Shown: piece by piece, positions 9,182 to 18,844 of the stretch
Position numbering within the stretch: the stretch's first letter is position 1
Layout: each line of letters begins with the position of its first letter
NCBI RefSeq assembly: GCF_003130705.1
Contig: NZ_CP021356.1
Location: 186,001 to 250,000, forward strand
Direction: 5' to 3'
Origin: Rhodococcus oxybenzonivorans
GTDB lineage: Bacteria > Actinomycetota > Actinomycetes > Mycobacteriales > Mycobacteriaceae
DNA length: 64,000 nt
Notes under the pieces: generated by a model
What the model was told of the DNA's origin: nothing
Database searches by the model: none
Seen by the model: only the letters and a program-made list of their open reading frames with translations
Position numbers and translations under genes: made by a program

Positions 9182-10126
9182 ATGGGGACCACCTTCCACG
9201 GGCCGAGCCCGTGGCCGCACATCACCCGCGCCATCCGCACCCGCGGAGCCCGGTACGCCGCGATCGGCTACCTCGGCCAGGACGCACCTGAGTTGCTTCC
9301 GCTGCGCGCCGGGGACCTGCTGGTCGTCAACGCGTCCAAGGCCGCTATCCGGGCGCACGCCACCTCCCCCGCCGCCCTCACCTACTACCTGAACAAGGGG
9401 GTGCGGGTGTTGTCGTCACCGACCCTGCACGCGAAGGTGATCGCTACCAGTACCCGGGCGGTGATCGGGTCGGCGAACGCGTCCGAGAACTCCACCCTCG
9501 CCGACGACGCCGTGGTCATCACCGACGACCCCGAGATCGTCGCCGGTGTCCGCACATTCATCGACGGCCTCGACGAGATCACCGAGGTCGATCAGGTGTT
9601 CCTCGACGACGCGATCCTCGAGTGGGAGATCGGCCGCGCTGTCCCACTGCCCGGGGTCACCGGCCGCGTTCGCACCGAAACTGATTTCCTGCCCACCCCG
9701 GTGACCCGCATGTTTATCAAACACGCCGTCGATTACGAACCCACCGACACCGAACAACAGGTCCTCGACAACCAGCGGGGCCGGCACAACGCCGCTGGCG
9801 GGCCGGCGGTGAAGTACCAGCTCGACTCGCTCCGCCTCGACACACCCGGCACCCTTCGGCGCGGTGACGTGATCGTCTTCGTCTCCACCGGCGACGAGTG
9901 GATCCACCCGCCGGCCGTGGTCATCTCCGATCCGATCCGGATCCCACGGTCCGGTGGAGCGGTGCTGTTTTTCCTGCGCACCCGCACCGACCTGCCACCC
10001 GTGCCCCTTACCGACGCCGAGAAGGCGCTCAGCGACCTCGGGCACCCTGGGTCACGGCTGCGGACCGATCACTACGTCCGCTCCCCCAGCCTCCGGACGG
10101 CGCTGCTCACGCTGTGGGACCTCTGA
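9182..10126 (+). CDS. phospholipase-D-fold (single HxK) protein
   Basis: A 314-residue protein whose N-terminal half has a PLD phosphodiesterase-type signature: HAK at residues 83-85 in SSPTLHAKVIATS, then AVIGSANAS about ten residues on. A single half-site implies a dimeric active site, as in Nuc-type nucleases. The C-terminal half (TPVTRMFIKHAVDYEPT onward) is unrecognised. Start is the ATG at 9182, chosen because the two degraded copies (5669, 15816) begin at the same codon. It is transcribed divergently from the telomere-protein operon. Substrate unknown; nucleic acid is plausible. Confidence 0.65.
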   Translation: MGTTFHGPSPWPHITRAIRTRGARYAAIGYLGQDAPELLPLRAGDLLVVNASKAAIRAHATSPAALTYYLNKGVRVLSSPTLHAKVIATSTRAVIGSANASENSTLADDAVVITDDPEIVAGVRTFIDGLDEITEVDQVFLDDAILEWEIGRAVPLPGVTGRVRTETDFLPTPVTRMFIKHAVDYEPTDTEQQVLDNQRGRHNAAGGPAVKYQLDSLRLDTPGTLRRGDVIVFVSTGDEWIHPPAVVISDPIRIPRSGGAVLFFLRTRTDLPPVPLTDAEKALSDLGHPGSRLRTDHYVRSPSLRTALLTLWDL

Positions 10127-10907
10127 GCGGGAACGCCCACGAAAGAAGCTGCGCACCAGCACCGAACCGCCCGACCCCTCGAAATGCGTCGAGTTCTGCA
10201 CGGAACTGGTCGGCGTTCTCTTCCGCGAACTCTCGTGCCCGACATTCCTGGCGTGTAACTGCCGCCTTCTCCCTCAACGGCGAACACAGTCTCCGTCGAT
10301 GCCGTCGACCGGTTCCACCCCTACCCACCTCGCCACGAGAAGTGGCTGCCGGGCTGATCAATCTACCGATGAGCTACAAGACGGGCGCCCAGTAGGCCCG
10401 GGCAATCCTCGTCGTCGAGCGTCCCGGCCGGGCTGCGGCCGTGGTCACCAGCTGCTGCTGGCGCCCGCCCCGCCTCCACCCCTGCGGGGCAAGGGTTTCG
10501 ACGTCACACCCGCACTGGATGACTCCATGTTGGGTCCGCCGCCCACCGCAGGGGCATCGTCGCGTAAACGCGCGATTCGACCTCGCTTGCTCGGCCGCGC
10601 AGAATTGCCACCACGTTTTCCGACCTCCGCCAAACCGCACTCCTTCGCCCCGCTCAGCTTGTCCGCCGTGCGTGTTCCCGGCCGCCGCTGAGCCCAGCCT
10701 CAGTAGATACACGCACGTTCACACGCTGCATCACACGCACTGGTGCACGTGAACCTGCAGGTGCTTTCTTTTTCGCCGGCCGGGCCGATAACCGATCCTC
10801 AAACAGACCCGGCCGGAGGCCCAGATCCCACTGCCGCTCCAGCCCGGCTTCACCTGGGTCGCCTCCCGCGATGCCAGAGGGTCAGCCGGTTCCGTTAGCC
10901 TCGAGCG
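10127..10907. other. long intergenic stretch with CACGCA-type motifs
   Basis: No gene is supported in 780 bases. Near 10705-10755 there is a run of related motifs (CACGCA at 10710 and 10734, CACGCT between them, then GCACGTGAAC), partly forming an inverted repeat with CACGTTCAC. The same CACGCA hexamer is clustered at 19085-19229. Confidence 0.45.
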
Positions 10908-11984
10908 ATGTCCTCCCCCGTCCCTACCGACTACGCCGCCACGCTCGAGAGCATCAAGCGGCTCGTGCATGAGGCGCGCTACATCGCCCAGCGCCGAGTG
11001 AACACCGAACTGCTCAGGCTCTACTGGCAGATCGGGGCGACGATCATCGAGCGACAGAAGACAGCCCCGTGGGGCAGCAAGGTCCTCTCCCGACTCTCCG
11101 CGGATCTGCGCACAGAGTTTCCCGGAGCGAAGGGTTTCTCACCGGCCAACCTCAAGTACATGCGCAGGTTCGCCGAGGCGTGGCCCGACCCCGATGCAAT
11201 CGGTCAACGACCCGTTGGCCAATTGCCCTGGGGTCATGTCATCGAGTTGCTCGAGAAGCTCGATGACGCCGAGTTGCGCGACTGGTACAGCGCCAAGGAC
11301 ATCGCACATGGCTGGAGTCGCCCCGTGCTGGCGCACCAGATCAAGACCCATCTGCACCAGCGAGAGGGTGCCGCCCCCTCCAACTTCCCGCACGCTCTCG
11401 AGCGCACCGATTCCGAGCTCGCTCAGCAGATCACCAAGGATCCGTTCACGCTCGAGTTCCTCGCCATCGACGGGGACGCCGCCGAGCGACAGCTCGAGGA
11501 TCGGCTCGTCGAACGCATCATCGACACCCTCCGCGAGCTCGGCCCCGGATTCGCGTTCGTGGGCCGCCAGGTCCACTTCGATGTCGAGGGCGATGACTAT
11601 TTTCTCGACCTGCTCTTTTTTCACGTCGAGCAACTCCGGTACGTGGTCATCGAACTCAAGACCACGAAATTCGATCCACGCAACGCCGGCCAGCTCGGCT
11701 TCTACGTCGCCCTCGTCGAGGACAGGCTACGGCGGCCACAGCACCAGCCCACGGTCGGGATGCTGCTGGTGGCGGACAAGAACGAGTCCGTCGTCCGGTA
11801 CGCACTGGCCGGCACCACCCAGCCGATCGCCGTCTCCCGCTACGATCTCTCGCCCGCCGAGCAGGCCGCGCTCCCCGCCGAGGACGCCCTCACCCGCGCG
11901 GTCGCCCTCGAGCTCGACGACCACACCCCGCAGTCGACGAAACCCCAGCGGAAACAATCGTCACGCGATGGATCCGGTGTGTGA
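10908..11984 (+). CDS. PDDEXK nuclease, YhcG/DUF1016 family
   Basis: A 358-residue protein of the YhcG family, predicted restriction-fold nucleases often found near restriction-modification or mobile DNA. The N-terminal DUF1016 helical domain includes NTELLRLYWQIGATI and GFSPANLKYMRRFAEAWP. The C-terminal PD-(D/E)xK core shows YFLDLLFFH followed by RYVVIELKTTKF, giving the D, E-x-K catalytic set. The tail after about residue 320 is low complexity. Start ATG at 10908. It stands alone on the plus strand with no methylase beside it. Biological role is unproven; DNA repair, fork processing and phage defence have all been suggested for the family. Confidence 0.85.
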   Translation: MSSPVPTDYAATLESIKRLVHEARYIAQRRVNTELLRLYWQIGATIIERQKTAPWGSKVLSRLSADLRTEFPGAKGFSPANLKYMRRFAEAWPDPDAIGQRPVGQLPWGHVIELLEKLDDAELRDWYSAKDIAHGWSRPVLAHQIKTHLHQREGAAPSNFPHALERTDSELAQQITKDPFTLEFLAIDGDAAERQLEDRLVERIIDTLRELGPGFAFVGRQVHFDVEGDDYFLDLLFFHVEQLRYVVIELKTTKFDPRNAGQLGFYVALVEDRLRRPQHQPTVGMLLVADKNESVVRYALAGTTQPIAVSRYDLSPAEQAALPAEDALTRAVALELDDHTPQSTKPQRKQSSRDGSGV

Positions 11985-12185
11985 TGTCGGACGTTCGTCT
12001 CCGATAGGGGATCCCGCTTACCGGATCGCAAACCACACCCTGAGGTGAGCGTTAGGGCGTCCGGATCGCCCGTCGCGGCAGGGGCATCGGCAGTCAGTAG
12101 AGGGTGGAGTGCCCCGGTCCACTTTCCCGGAAACAGGACATCGCACCTGCGTTACGGGTCCCGGCTCGCGTCTGCGCGCACGTGG

Positions 12186-12226
12186 CGTGAGTGCGATGCG
12201 GATCCGCGTGAGTGCGATGCGGTCCG
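12186..12226. repeat. imperfect 20/21-bp tandem repeat, two copies
   Basis: The unit CGTGAGTGCGATGCGG(A)TCCG occurs at 12186-12206 and 12207-12226 and differs by one base. It lies in the intergenic DNA just downstream of the two small minus-strand genes. Confidence 0.75.
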
Positions 12227-12342
12227 TCGGATCGGCCGGAGCGCCGCGGGCTCACAGGACGCCCCGCCGCCAACCCGGCAGACGCGCACATCAGTCGTCA
12301 CGCAGCTCGGTCGGTGGGACCTGATGGTGCTCCGACGCAGTT

Positions 12343-12501
12343 TCAACGCGCGGGCGGCGGTTCGTCCCAGGGCGGGCGACCGTCGACGGAGCGCACGATG
12401 ACCGGCCGGTCAGTAGCGCGAGCGGCCCGGTCCCCGGTCTGCATCGCCAGGACGGCAGCGAACGCCGCGGCCAGCACCATCAGCAGAAGCACTACATTCA
12501 C
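12343..12501 (-). CDS. 52-residue single-pass membrane protein
   Basis: From GTG at 12501 the frame encodes a hydrophobic helix (VVLLLMVLAAAFAAVLAMQ) followed by a short basic, Pro-rich tail ending DEPPPAR. It overlaps the stop of the 57-residue gene by GTGA, the usual sign of translational coupling. No family recognised. The coding case rests on the overlap, hydrophobic pattern and codon use. Confidence 0.45.
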   Translation of the reverse strand: MNVVLLLMVLAAAFAAVLAMQTGDRAARATDRPVIVRSVDGRPPWDEPPPAR

Positions 12502-12671
12502 GAGGCGATCCCCCATCGCTGGACAGCGGTGATTGGCGGGCGGGCGGGGCTGCGGTCGTCAGCGAACATGGCCTCGATCCTCGACTTGATCTCCGCGGTA
12601 CTCATAGCACCAGGCCGCCGCACCGGACGGGTGGTGATCGAAGACGCCGGAATCATCGAGGCTGTGGTCAT
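12498..12671 (-). CDS. 57-residue protein of unknown function
   Basis: ATG at 12671 opens a frame reading MTTASMIPASSITTRPVR and, further on, TAEIKSRIEAMFADD, which could form an amphipathic helix. It ends ITAVQRWGIAS and overlaps the small membrane-protein gene by GTGA. An internal ATG (GAMSTAEIK) is an alternative start. No family recognised. Confidence 0.45.
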   Translation of the reverse strand: MTTASMIPASSITTRPVRRPGAMSTAEIKSRIEAMFADDRSPARPPITAVQRWGIAS

Positions 12672-13095
12672 GCGCCCTACCCTTCGTCGTGTCCGCGGAC
12701 GGCACCCACCCGTCGGTGTGCACCATCATGTGATCCGCCACCGTGTGCGGACGCAGCCTCAGGCGACCACGTCCGGGGGCCCCGGGGACATCAACGTCGA
12801 GAAGGCAACTCGCCAGCCCAGGGCACCTGAATTGCGGAGCACCATCGTGTCTTGCCCGATGAAAGGCTCGGCGTCCTCATCGTGACCGCTAGTTCTGCCC
12901 CGCGAAAACCACCACCGAGACCGTCAACATCGTCGGCCGAGTAGCGCCACCCTGCAGTGCTGACCGCACGCCATTCCATGGGACCTCACACGAGAACGCC
13001 CCACGTCTGTGGGGTGGTCCGGCGTGTGCCGGCGACCCGCAGGGACAGCAGCCGGTTATCGTCGGATACCTGTAGAGAACCAAGGGGGATCGATC

Positions 13096-14961
13096 ATGGC
13101 ATCACCGACCACGACCGACATGTCGCCGCTGCTGATGATCGATTCCGCGTCTGCCCGGGACCGAGACGACGCCTTCTCGGTCATCCCGCTCGCTGGTGGC
13201 CGCGGGTGGGCGGTGGAGGTTCATATCGCCGGTGTCGCCGACGTCGTCGGTCTCGGGTCGGTGGCTGACGAGCAGGCGTTTCTGCGGGCCGAGACCCGCT
13301 ATCTGCGCAGCCGCACCATTGCGATGCTCGGCGACACGGCCGAACGGGCGGCCACCCTGACCACCGAAGCCGTGCGGACCAGCCTGCGGGTCACCGGCAC
13401 CCTCACCACCGACGGCCGGCTGGTCGACACCGCCGTCGGCCGCGGCCACATCCCGACGGGCCGATGCGTGGCGGTCGATCACGCCGAGGTGCCGAACATC
13501 CTGACCGACCCGGCACATCCGCTCCACGCTCAGTTGGCTGCCGCGGATGCTGCCGCCCGGGCCCTGCTGACCGCCCGGCGTGACGGCGGGGCGCTCGCGT
13601 TCTACGACCTCACCCAAGGTTGGGCGAGCAGTGAGGACGGGGCCATCGTGGCGATCGCCGCGGAACTGCGGACCGTCGCCTACGTCATCGTGCAGGAGAT
13701 GATGATCGCCACCAACGAGGCGGTGGCGTTGTGGTGCGTGGAGCGGGGGTTGCCGATCCTGTTCCGCAACCACCGGCCCAACCCGGTCGCCGGCAGCACC
13801 GACGAGCTGATGCACGAGATCGCCGCCGCGGCCGGGGACCCGGACCTGTTCGCGAAACTACGCGGCCGTCTGCTGTCGACGTTGCGGGCCGCGACCTACG
13901 ACCCGACCGTGCACGGCCACTACGGATTACGGTTGAGCGCCTACACCCATGTCACCTCACCGCTGCGGCGGGTGGCCGACCTGATTAACCAGCGGGTCAT
14001 CTTCGCCCACCTCGACCACTCCCCCGCCCCCTACACCCCGGATCAGTTGGCCGCCCTCGGCGGCGACCTGAACCGGCGCACCCGCGCCGCCCGGGAAGCG
14101 AAGAAGAATCACTTCAAACACGCCGACCAACGCATCGTCGCCGAGCAGGCCACCACAGATCTCACCACCCTCGATTCCCGCACCTTCCACAAGGTGCTCA
14201 AATCCGCAGCCACCGCACCGCTTCGGGCCGAACTCGCCGCCGAACTCGTCCGCCGTGTCGACGCCGACCTGCTGACCGCCCCGGACGTCGCGGTCCTGAT
14301 CGACGCCGCCGACCCCACCTGGCTTCCCATCCAACTCCGCATCCTGGACACCCTGGCCGATACTCACCCGGAGATGGGCCCCAGCGTGGCGTCGGTGTGG
14401 CGGCAAACCCACCCCGATCAACCGCCCACGGATCTCGAGATCCGGCGCAACGGTGCCGACCACAACCCACTGTTCGCCGCCCGCGCCACCCACCTCGGCA
14501 TCCGCGGACCCTGGGCCACCGAAACTGCGAAGAAACCGGCCGAACAAGCCGCCCTCTGGGCGGCAATGCGCGCGCAGCTGACCGGCACCGACCACCCCGA
14601 CACGGAACCGGACTGGCCGACCACCGCGCCATCCACGCAGCCCACGACTCCCCCACCGGCGTCCGAGGAACCTGGCTCCGCCATATCCGCGGAACCGCAC
14701 TGTGCGCCCGCCCCGGCCGCCCTGAACCTGGACGGGGCAAAGATGTCCAAGGCGCTGTCCAACCCCACCGCCTGGCTGATGAGCCTCGCCCAGAACAACG
14801 ATCAGCCTCCGCCCGAATGGGAGTTCCGCACCGACGGACCCGCGCATGCACCCCGCTTCACCGCCACCGTGCACCTCGCCGGCCACACCGCCACCGCGGA
14901 GGCGACCGCGAAAACCGCGGCGGCCACCGCGCTCGTTGAGGCACTTTTCGGCCGGCAGTGA
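13096..14961 (+). CDS. RNase II/R-type RNB exoribonuclease with C-terminal dsRBD
   Basis: A 621-residue protein related to RNase II/R, enzymes that degrade RNA 3-prime to 5-prime. The RNB active-site block is at the very N-terminus (IDSASARDRDDAFSV, supplying the catalytic aspartates). A second RNB signature is TSPLRRVADLINQRV (usual form TSPIRRYADL). Cold-shock and S1 RNA-binding domains of true RNase R are absent. Instead, after a Thr/Pro-rich linker (about 500-550), the last about 67 residues (NPTAWLMSLAQ to FTATVHLAGHTATAEATAK and the end) look like a double-stranded-RNA-binding domain. Start ATG 13096 has AGGGGG 8 bases upstream. Single gene. Confidence 0.78.
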   Translation: MASPTTTDMSPLLMIDSASARDRDDAFSVIPLAGGRGWAVEVHIAGVADVVGLGSVADEQAFLRAETRYLRSRTIAMLGDTAERAATLTTEAVRTSLRVTGTLTTDGRLVDTAVGRGHIPTGRCVAVDHAEVPNILTDPAHPLHAQLAAADAAARALLTARRDGGALAFYDLTQGWASSEDGAIVAIAAELRTVAYVIVQEMMIATNEAVALWCVERGLPILFRNHRPNPVAGSTDELMHEIAAAAGDPDLFAKLRGRLLSTLRAATYDPTVHGHYGLRLSAYTHVTSPLRRVADLINQRVIFAHLDHSPAPYTPDQLAALGGDLNRRTRAAREAKKNHFKHADQRIVAEQATTDLTTLDSRTFHKVLKSAATAPLRAELAAELVRRVDADLLTAPDVAVLIDAADPTWLPIQLRILDTLADTHPEMGPSVASVWRQTHPDQPPTDLEIRRNGADHNPLFAARATHLGIRGPWATETAKKPAEQAALWAAMRAQLTGTDHPDTEPDWPTTAPSTQPTTPPPASEEPGSAISAEPHCAPAPAALNLDGAKMSKALSNPTAWLMSLAQNNDQPPPEWEFRTDGPAHAPRFTATVHLAGHTATAEATAKTAAATALVEALFGRQ

Positions 14962-15815
14962 TGGCGGCGCGCGGTCGTGTGTTCACCGCGGCAACACCGG
15001 TCGGGCGCCGGTGCGGCTGAATCGCTGCCGGTTAGTCTCCGGCGGGTAGCCGCCTGAGACGCCTGAGGCGCTCCGATGGAACGGGGACGGCACTCTCGTG
15101 GCGGCCCGGAGAAGTACGCCGTCGATCGATCGGAGCATCGACATCCCGGCGCCCGTCGGTCCGAAAACAGAATGACGCAGGACCCGTGCCGGGGTTCGGG
15201 CGAGCAGGTCGTCGGGCAGGCGGCCGAGACCACCGCGGATGCGGGATTTCCGGCCGACGTGTCAGGCAGTGTCCGCACCGCGGCGTTGCGGTGCCGATGA
15301 CGACTGACCGGTAGCGCCGATGTCGGCGCTACGGGCCTGATCAAGTGTCTTTCAACCCGCTTCGGTGCCGCTTTTCACCCTCCCTCCCCCCGCATCGACA
15401 ACTTATTTATCCCCTTTGAACTGCAACTATGCTGCCACTCCCCCACTCCCCACCAGCAATCGACGCATCGCGAGAAAGATGTCCCGGTTCGGTGACGAAT
15501 ACGGGACGGGAATCGGTGGCTGGAGAGGATGGCCCGGCTCAGCACAGGGAGAACTGGGTGTTTGCCGGTGGCCTCGAGCAGAACCAGGTGGCCACTTCGA
15601 ACGTGTAGGAGCTCGAACGCCGGCATCGAAGGGCATCCTCTACAGCCCAGTCCCACACACTAAATGTCACTGATCGAGCGAATTCCGAGATCCCGACCTA
15701 TGCCGCGCTCCGTCTCCGCCGAAGAACTACGGGAGCCTCGGACCTTGGAAGGAGGAAAGCCGCCGACACTGCTGCAAAGAAGCGAACAGTGATCATCCCA
15801 CTACTCTTTTCGAGT
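14962..15815. other. intergenic stretch without a supported gene
   Basis: About 850 bases with no recognisable frame. A plus-strand frame from 15480 (MSRFGDEYGTGIGGW) is short, Trp/Gly-rich and has no visible family, so it is not called. The right edge leads into the second phospholipase-D-fold copy. Confidence 0.4.
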
Positions 15816-16194
15816 ATGGGGACCACCTTCCACGGATCGAGCCCCTGGCCGCACATCTCCCGCGCCATCCGCACGCGCGGACCTCGGCACGCCGCGATCG
15901 CCTACCTCGACCAGGACGCACCCAACCTGCTGCCGCTGCGCGCCGGTGACGTCCTCGTCGTGACCGCCGGGGTGAGGGTCTTGTCGTCGCCGAACCTGCA
16001 TGCCAACGTGATCGCCACCGGTAGGTGGGCGGTCATCGGCTCCGCCAACTTCTCCCACAGCTCCACGATCTCGGATGAGGCCGTGGTCATCACCGATGAT
16101 CCCGAGGTCGTGGCCGCCGTCCGGACATTCATCGACGGTACCGACAAGATCACCGAGGTCGACCAAGGTTCCTCGACAACGCCACCGCCATCCC

Positions 16195-17412
16195 AGTGTC
16201 ACCATTGAAGGTGTCGACCGGTTCGCTCGACCGCGCGATCTGCCTTCGTGGCTTCTGCCAGTTCTGCGGCCGGCCGACACCGACAAGGACCGGCCGACCT
16301 GGCTTGAGAGGAGCGTGGCGTCGCCCCGACTGGGATATGCCGATCGACCGGCCCATGCCATCCCACCCACTAGCAGGGCAGGAGACATACCACCATGATC
16401 GTCATCGGGATCGATGCGCACAAGCGCACCCACACGGCCGTTTCCGCCGATCAGAACGGGAGCCAGCTGTCGACGAGAACCATTCGGACCACCAGCAAGG
16501 ACCATCTGGCGCTGCTGCGATGGGGCGCGGAACAAGGCGACGATCGCATGTGGGCGATCGAGGACTGCTGGCACCTGAGCCGCCGCCTGGAACGGGTCGT
16601 GCGGGTGCCGCCGAAGCTGATGGCGAATGTGCGCGACGGTGCCCGTACCTACGGAAAGTCTGATCCGATCGACGCGCTCGCGGTTGCTCGTGCCGTCCTT
16701 CGCGAGCCCAACCTACCGGAAGCCCGGCTCGACGGTATGGAGCGAGAAATCCGACTTCTGGTCGATCACAGGGACGATCTCGTCGCCGAACGGACTCGCA
16801 TCATCGGGCGGTTGCGCTGGCACAGCCGCGAACTCGATCCTGGATGGACACCGCCGAAGCGATTGGAACGGGCCAGCGCCTACGACAAGATCGAGTCCTT
16901 CTTGTCGGAGTTGTCGGGGCTCGTGTCCGAATTGGCGGTCCGCCTCGTCGACCATCTCCGGCGCCTCACGGTCGAGATCGAGGAACTCGCCACCGAGATC
17001 ACCACCCGAATCACGGTGCTGGCACCGTCATTGCTGGCCATCCCTGGATGTGCGCCGCTGACGGCGGCCAAGCTGATCGGTGAGACGGCTGGCGTTGATC
17101 GCTTCCGGTCCAAGGATGCCTTCGCCCGCCATAACGGAACCGCACCGCTGCCGGTGTGGTCGTCGAACCGCGCACGACATCGTCTTTCGCGTACGGGAAA
17201 TCGGCGGCTCAATGCAGCAATCCATATCATTGCACTCAGCCAGGCTCATTGCCATGACGATGCCCGAGCTCTCTTGTCCCGGCGTAAGGCCAACGGTGAC
17301 GGTGGCATGGAAGCTCTGCGCATCCTCAAGCGCAGACTTTCCGATGTCGTCTATCGGGCCATGATCGCGGACCGACCATTGATGGGCTCCGCTACCGCTG
17401 CTTGACAGAGGA
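16195..17412 (+). mobile_element. IS110-family insertion sequence
   Basis: Limits are set by where similarity to the intact phospholipase-D-fold gene stops (about 16195) and resumes (about 17413). It carries one transposase gene and has no clear terminal inverted repeats or target duplication, as is usual for IS110. The ends are accurate only to a few bases. Confidence 0.75.
16395..17405 (+). CDS. IS110-family transposase (DEDD type)
   Basis: A 336-residue transposase. The N-terminal RuvC-like DEDD domain begins IVIGIDAHKRTHTAV and includes KSDPIDALAVARA. The C-terminal domain has the IS110 helix-hairpin-like block PGCAPLTAAKLIGET and the serine-containing region ending RHRLSRTGNRRLNAAIH. 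Length is normal and no lesion is seen, so it may be active. It lies inside the second phospholipase-D-fold copy. Confidence 0.93.
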   Translation: MIVIGIDAHKRTHTAVSADQNGSQLSTRTIRTTSKDHLALLRWGAEQGDDRMWAIEDCWHLSRRLERVVRVPPKLMANVRDGARTYGKSDPIDALAVARAVLREPNLPEARLDGMEREIRLLVDHRDDLVAERTRIIGRLRWHSRELDPGWTPPKRLERASAYDKIESFLSELSGLVSELAVRLVDHLRRLTVEIEELATEITTRITVLAPSLLAIPGCAPLTAAKLIGETAGVDRFRSKDAFARHNGTAPLPVWSSNRARHRLSRTGNRRLNAAIHIIALSQAHCHDDARALLSRRKANGDGGMEALRILKRRLSDVVYRAMIADRPLMGSATAA

Positions 17413-18287
17413 GCAAGTGGCAGACCGGCCGGGCCGTACCCCTGCCCGGGATCGGCCGGCCGCAACCGTACCGAAACCCGACTTTCTCCCCATTCCGGTC
17501 ACCCGGATGTTCCTGTGGCACATCACCAATTACCAACCCGGCGCCGCGGAACAACACGAGCGTGCAGCCCACACCGGCCGCCACCGTACGTCCGCAGGGC
17601 CGGCGGCGAAGTACCAGCTCGAATGGTTCCGCATCGACACCCCCGGCAGCCGCGGCCGCGGCCGGCTCCAGCGGGGCGACGTCCTGCTCCAGGTCACCGC
17701 CGACAACGAATGGCTCTGCCCGCCCGCGGTCGTGGACTCCGACCCGATCGCGATCCCCCACACCCGCATAGCGGTGGCGTACCAACTGCGTACCCGAGTC
17801 GACCTGGAGCCGATCGCGGTGACCGACGCGGAAGTACTGCTCGCCGACCTCGGGCACCCGGGTCCCCGGCTGCGCACCGACCACCCGCATCGTCTCCACC
17901 AGCCTGCGGGCCGCGCTGCTCCGACCCTGGAACCTGTGACCGATCCGTACGTTTGAGGCTCGACCTCATGACTACGACATGCCCCGCATCGACAGCGCAC
18001 CGACCTCGCCGCGGGCACAGGCTGGAGTGATCAGACCAACGCCAGCACGGGGAGGCGCTTCCCCGCACCGGGGGGCACCCACAGATCCCCGGCCGACCGG
18101 TGCGCGAGGTCGGACTAATCCTTCGCGCTGTCGATAGCTTGTGGGTTCCACCAGTTGTCACGAACTGTGCACCAGGAGCACTCCAACACGCGTCGACTTC
18201 CGTGGCAGATCGTCAAAGAGGTTGACATACTTGAGTTAATGACTATCCGGGCACTACGTGAACGGCTTTCCTAAGGATGTGATTTCG

Positions 18288-18779
18288 ATGCGGGCACACC
18301 GGTCCGCGGCCTCACCTCTGCAGCTCTACGCCGACTTTCGCCGCCGTCACCCCGCAATCCTGATGCCCGTCGACTACGTCACCGAATGCGGCTTCCGACT
18401 GGGACGCTGGCAGGACCGCCAGCGAGTGGCCCGCATGCTCGGCACCCTGCCGCCGCAACGCATTACGCAACTCGATGCGATCGGCTTCGTGTGGACCGAG
18501 GATAGCGCGCCGCTCCCTGCCGTGCCACCGGCCGACGGTAAGCGGCGACGGATGCTCACCGAAATCGCCGCCTACCGCGAAGAACACGGCGACGCACTCG
18601 TCCCCGCAAACTACGTCACCGCAGACGGTGAGCAGGTGGGCCAGTGGCTCTACCGGGCAGTGAAAAAGTGGCGAGCCAACGCACTGCCGGACGACGAGCG
18701 GCGCCCCCTCGCAGTCCTCGGGGTGTCCCCCGGGCCGCGCCCACGGGGACCACGCCTATCAGCACACCCGATGCGATAG
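18288..18779 (+). CDS. stand-alone helicase-associated (HA) domain protein
   Basis: A 163-residue protein made of two copies of the helicase-associated domain (Pfam HA, PF03457): YADFRRRHPAILMPVDYVTE...GFRLGRWQDRQR and IAAYREEHGDALVPANYVT...GEQVGQWLYRAVKKW. Each is a small helical unit with conserved Trp. In actinobacteria these repeats normally trail DEAD-like plasmid helicases and may bind nucleic acid; no helicase motor is encoded here, so it could be a fragment or a free-standing adaptor. Start ATG 18288 with AAGGA about 10 bases upstream is preferred to the GTG at 18258. Confidence 0.6.
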   Translation: MRAHRSAASPLQLYADFRRRHPAILMPVDYVTECGFRLGRWQDRQRVARMLGTLPPQRITQLDAIGFVWTEDSAPLPAVPPADGKRRRMLTEIAAYREEHGDALVPANYVTADGEQVGQWLYRAVKKWRANALPDDERRPLAVLGVSPGPRPRGPRLSAHPMR

Positions 18780-18844
18780 CCCCCACCACAACTGCCCCTT
18801 AAGACATTTCGACACTCGCGCCATGAGGCGGACAGGCGGTAGCG

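Larger units (their letters stand above)
15816..17939 (+). pseudogene. second phospholipase-D-fold gene, inactivated and split by IS110
   Basis: The left part (15816-about 16194) matches residues 1-135 of the intact gene at 9182. The right part (about 17413-17939) matches its C-terminal half (DFLPIPVTRMFLWHITNYQP). Four lesions are visible: about 22 codons after VVT are missing; the HAK catalytic motif is HAN; an IS110 element sits in the middle; and a frameshift near 17885 shifts the end, although the original frame still reads SLRAALLRPWNL and stop at 17937-17939. The gene is dead. Confidence 0.8.

Noticed and set aside
13957..14886. 309-residue minus-strand frame inside the RNB gene
   Set aside because: Gly/Arg/Val-rich antisense artefact of a clearly coding gene.
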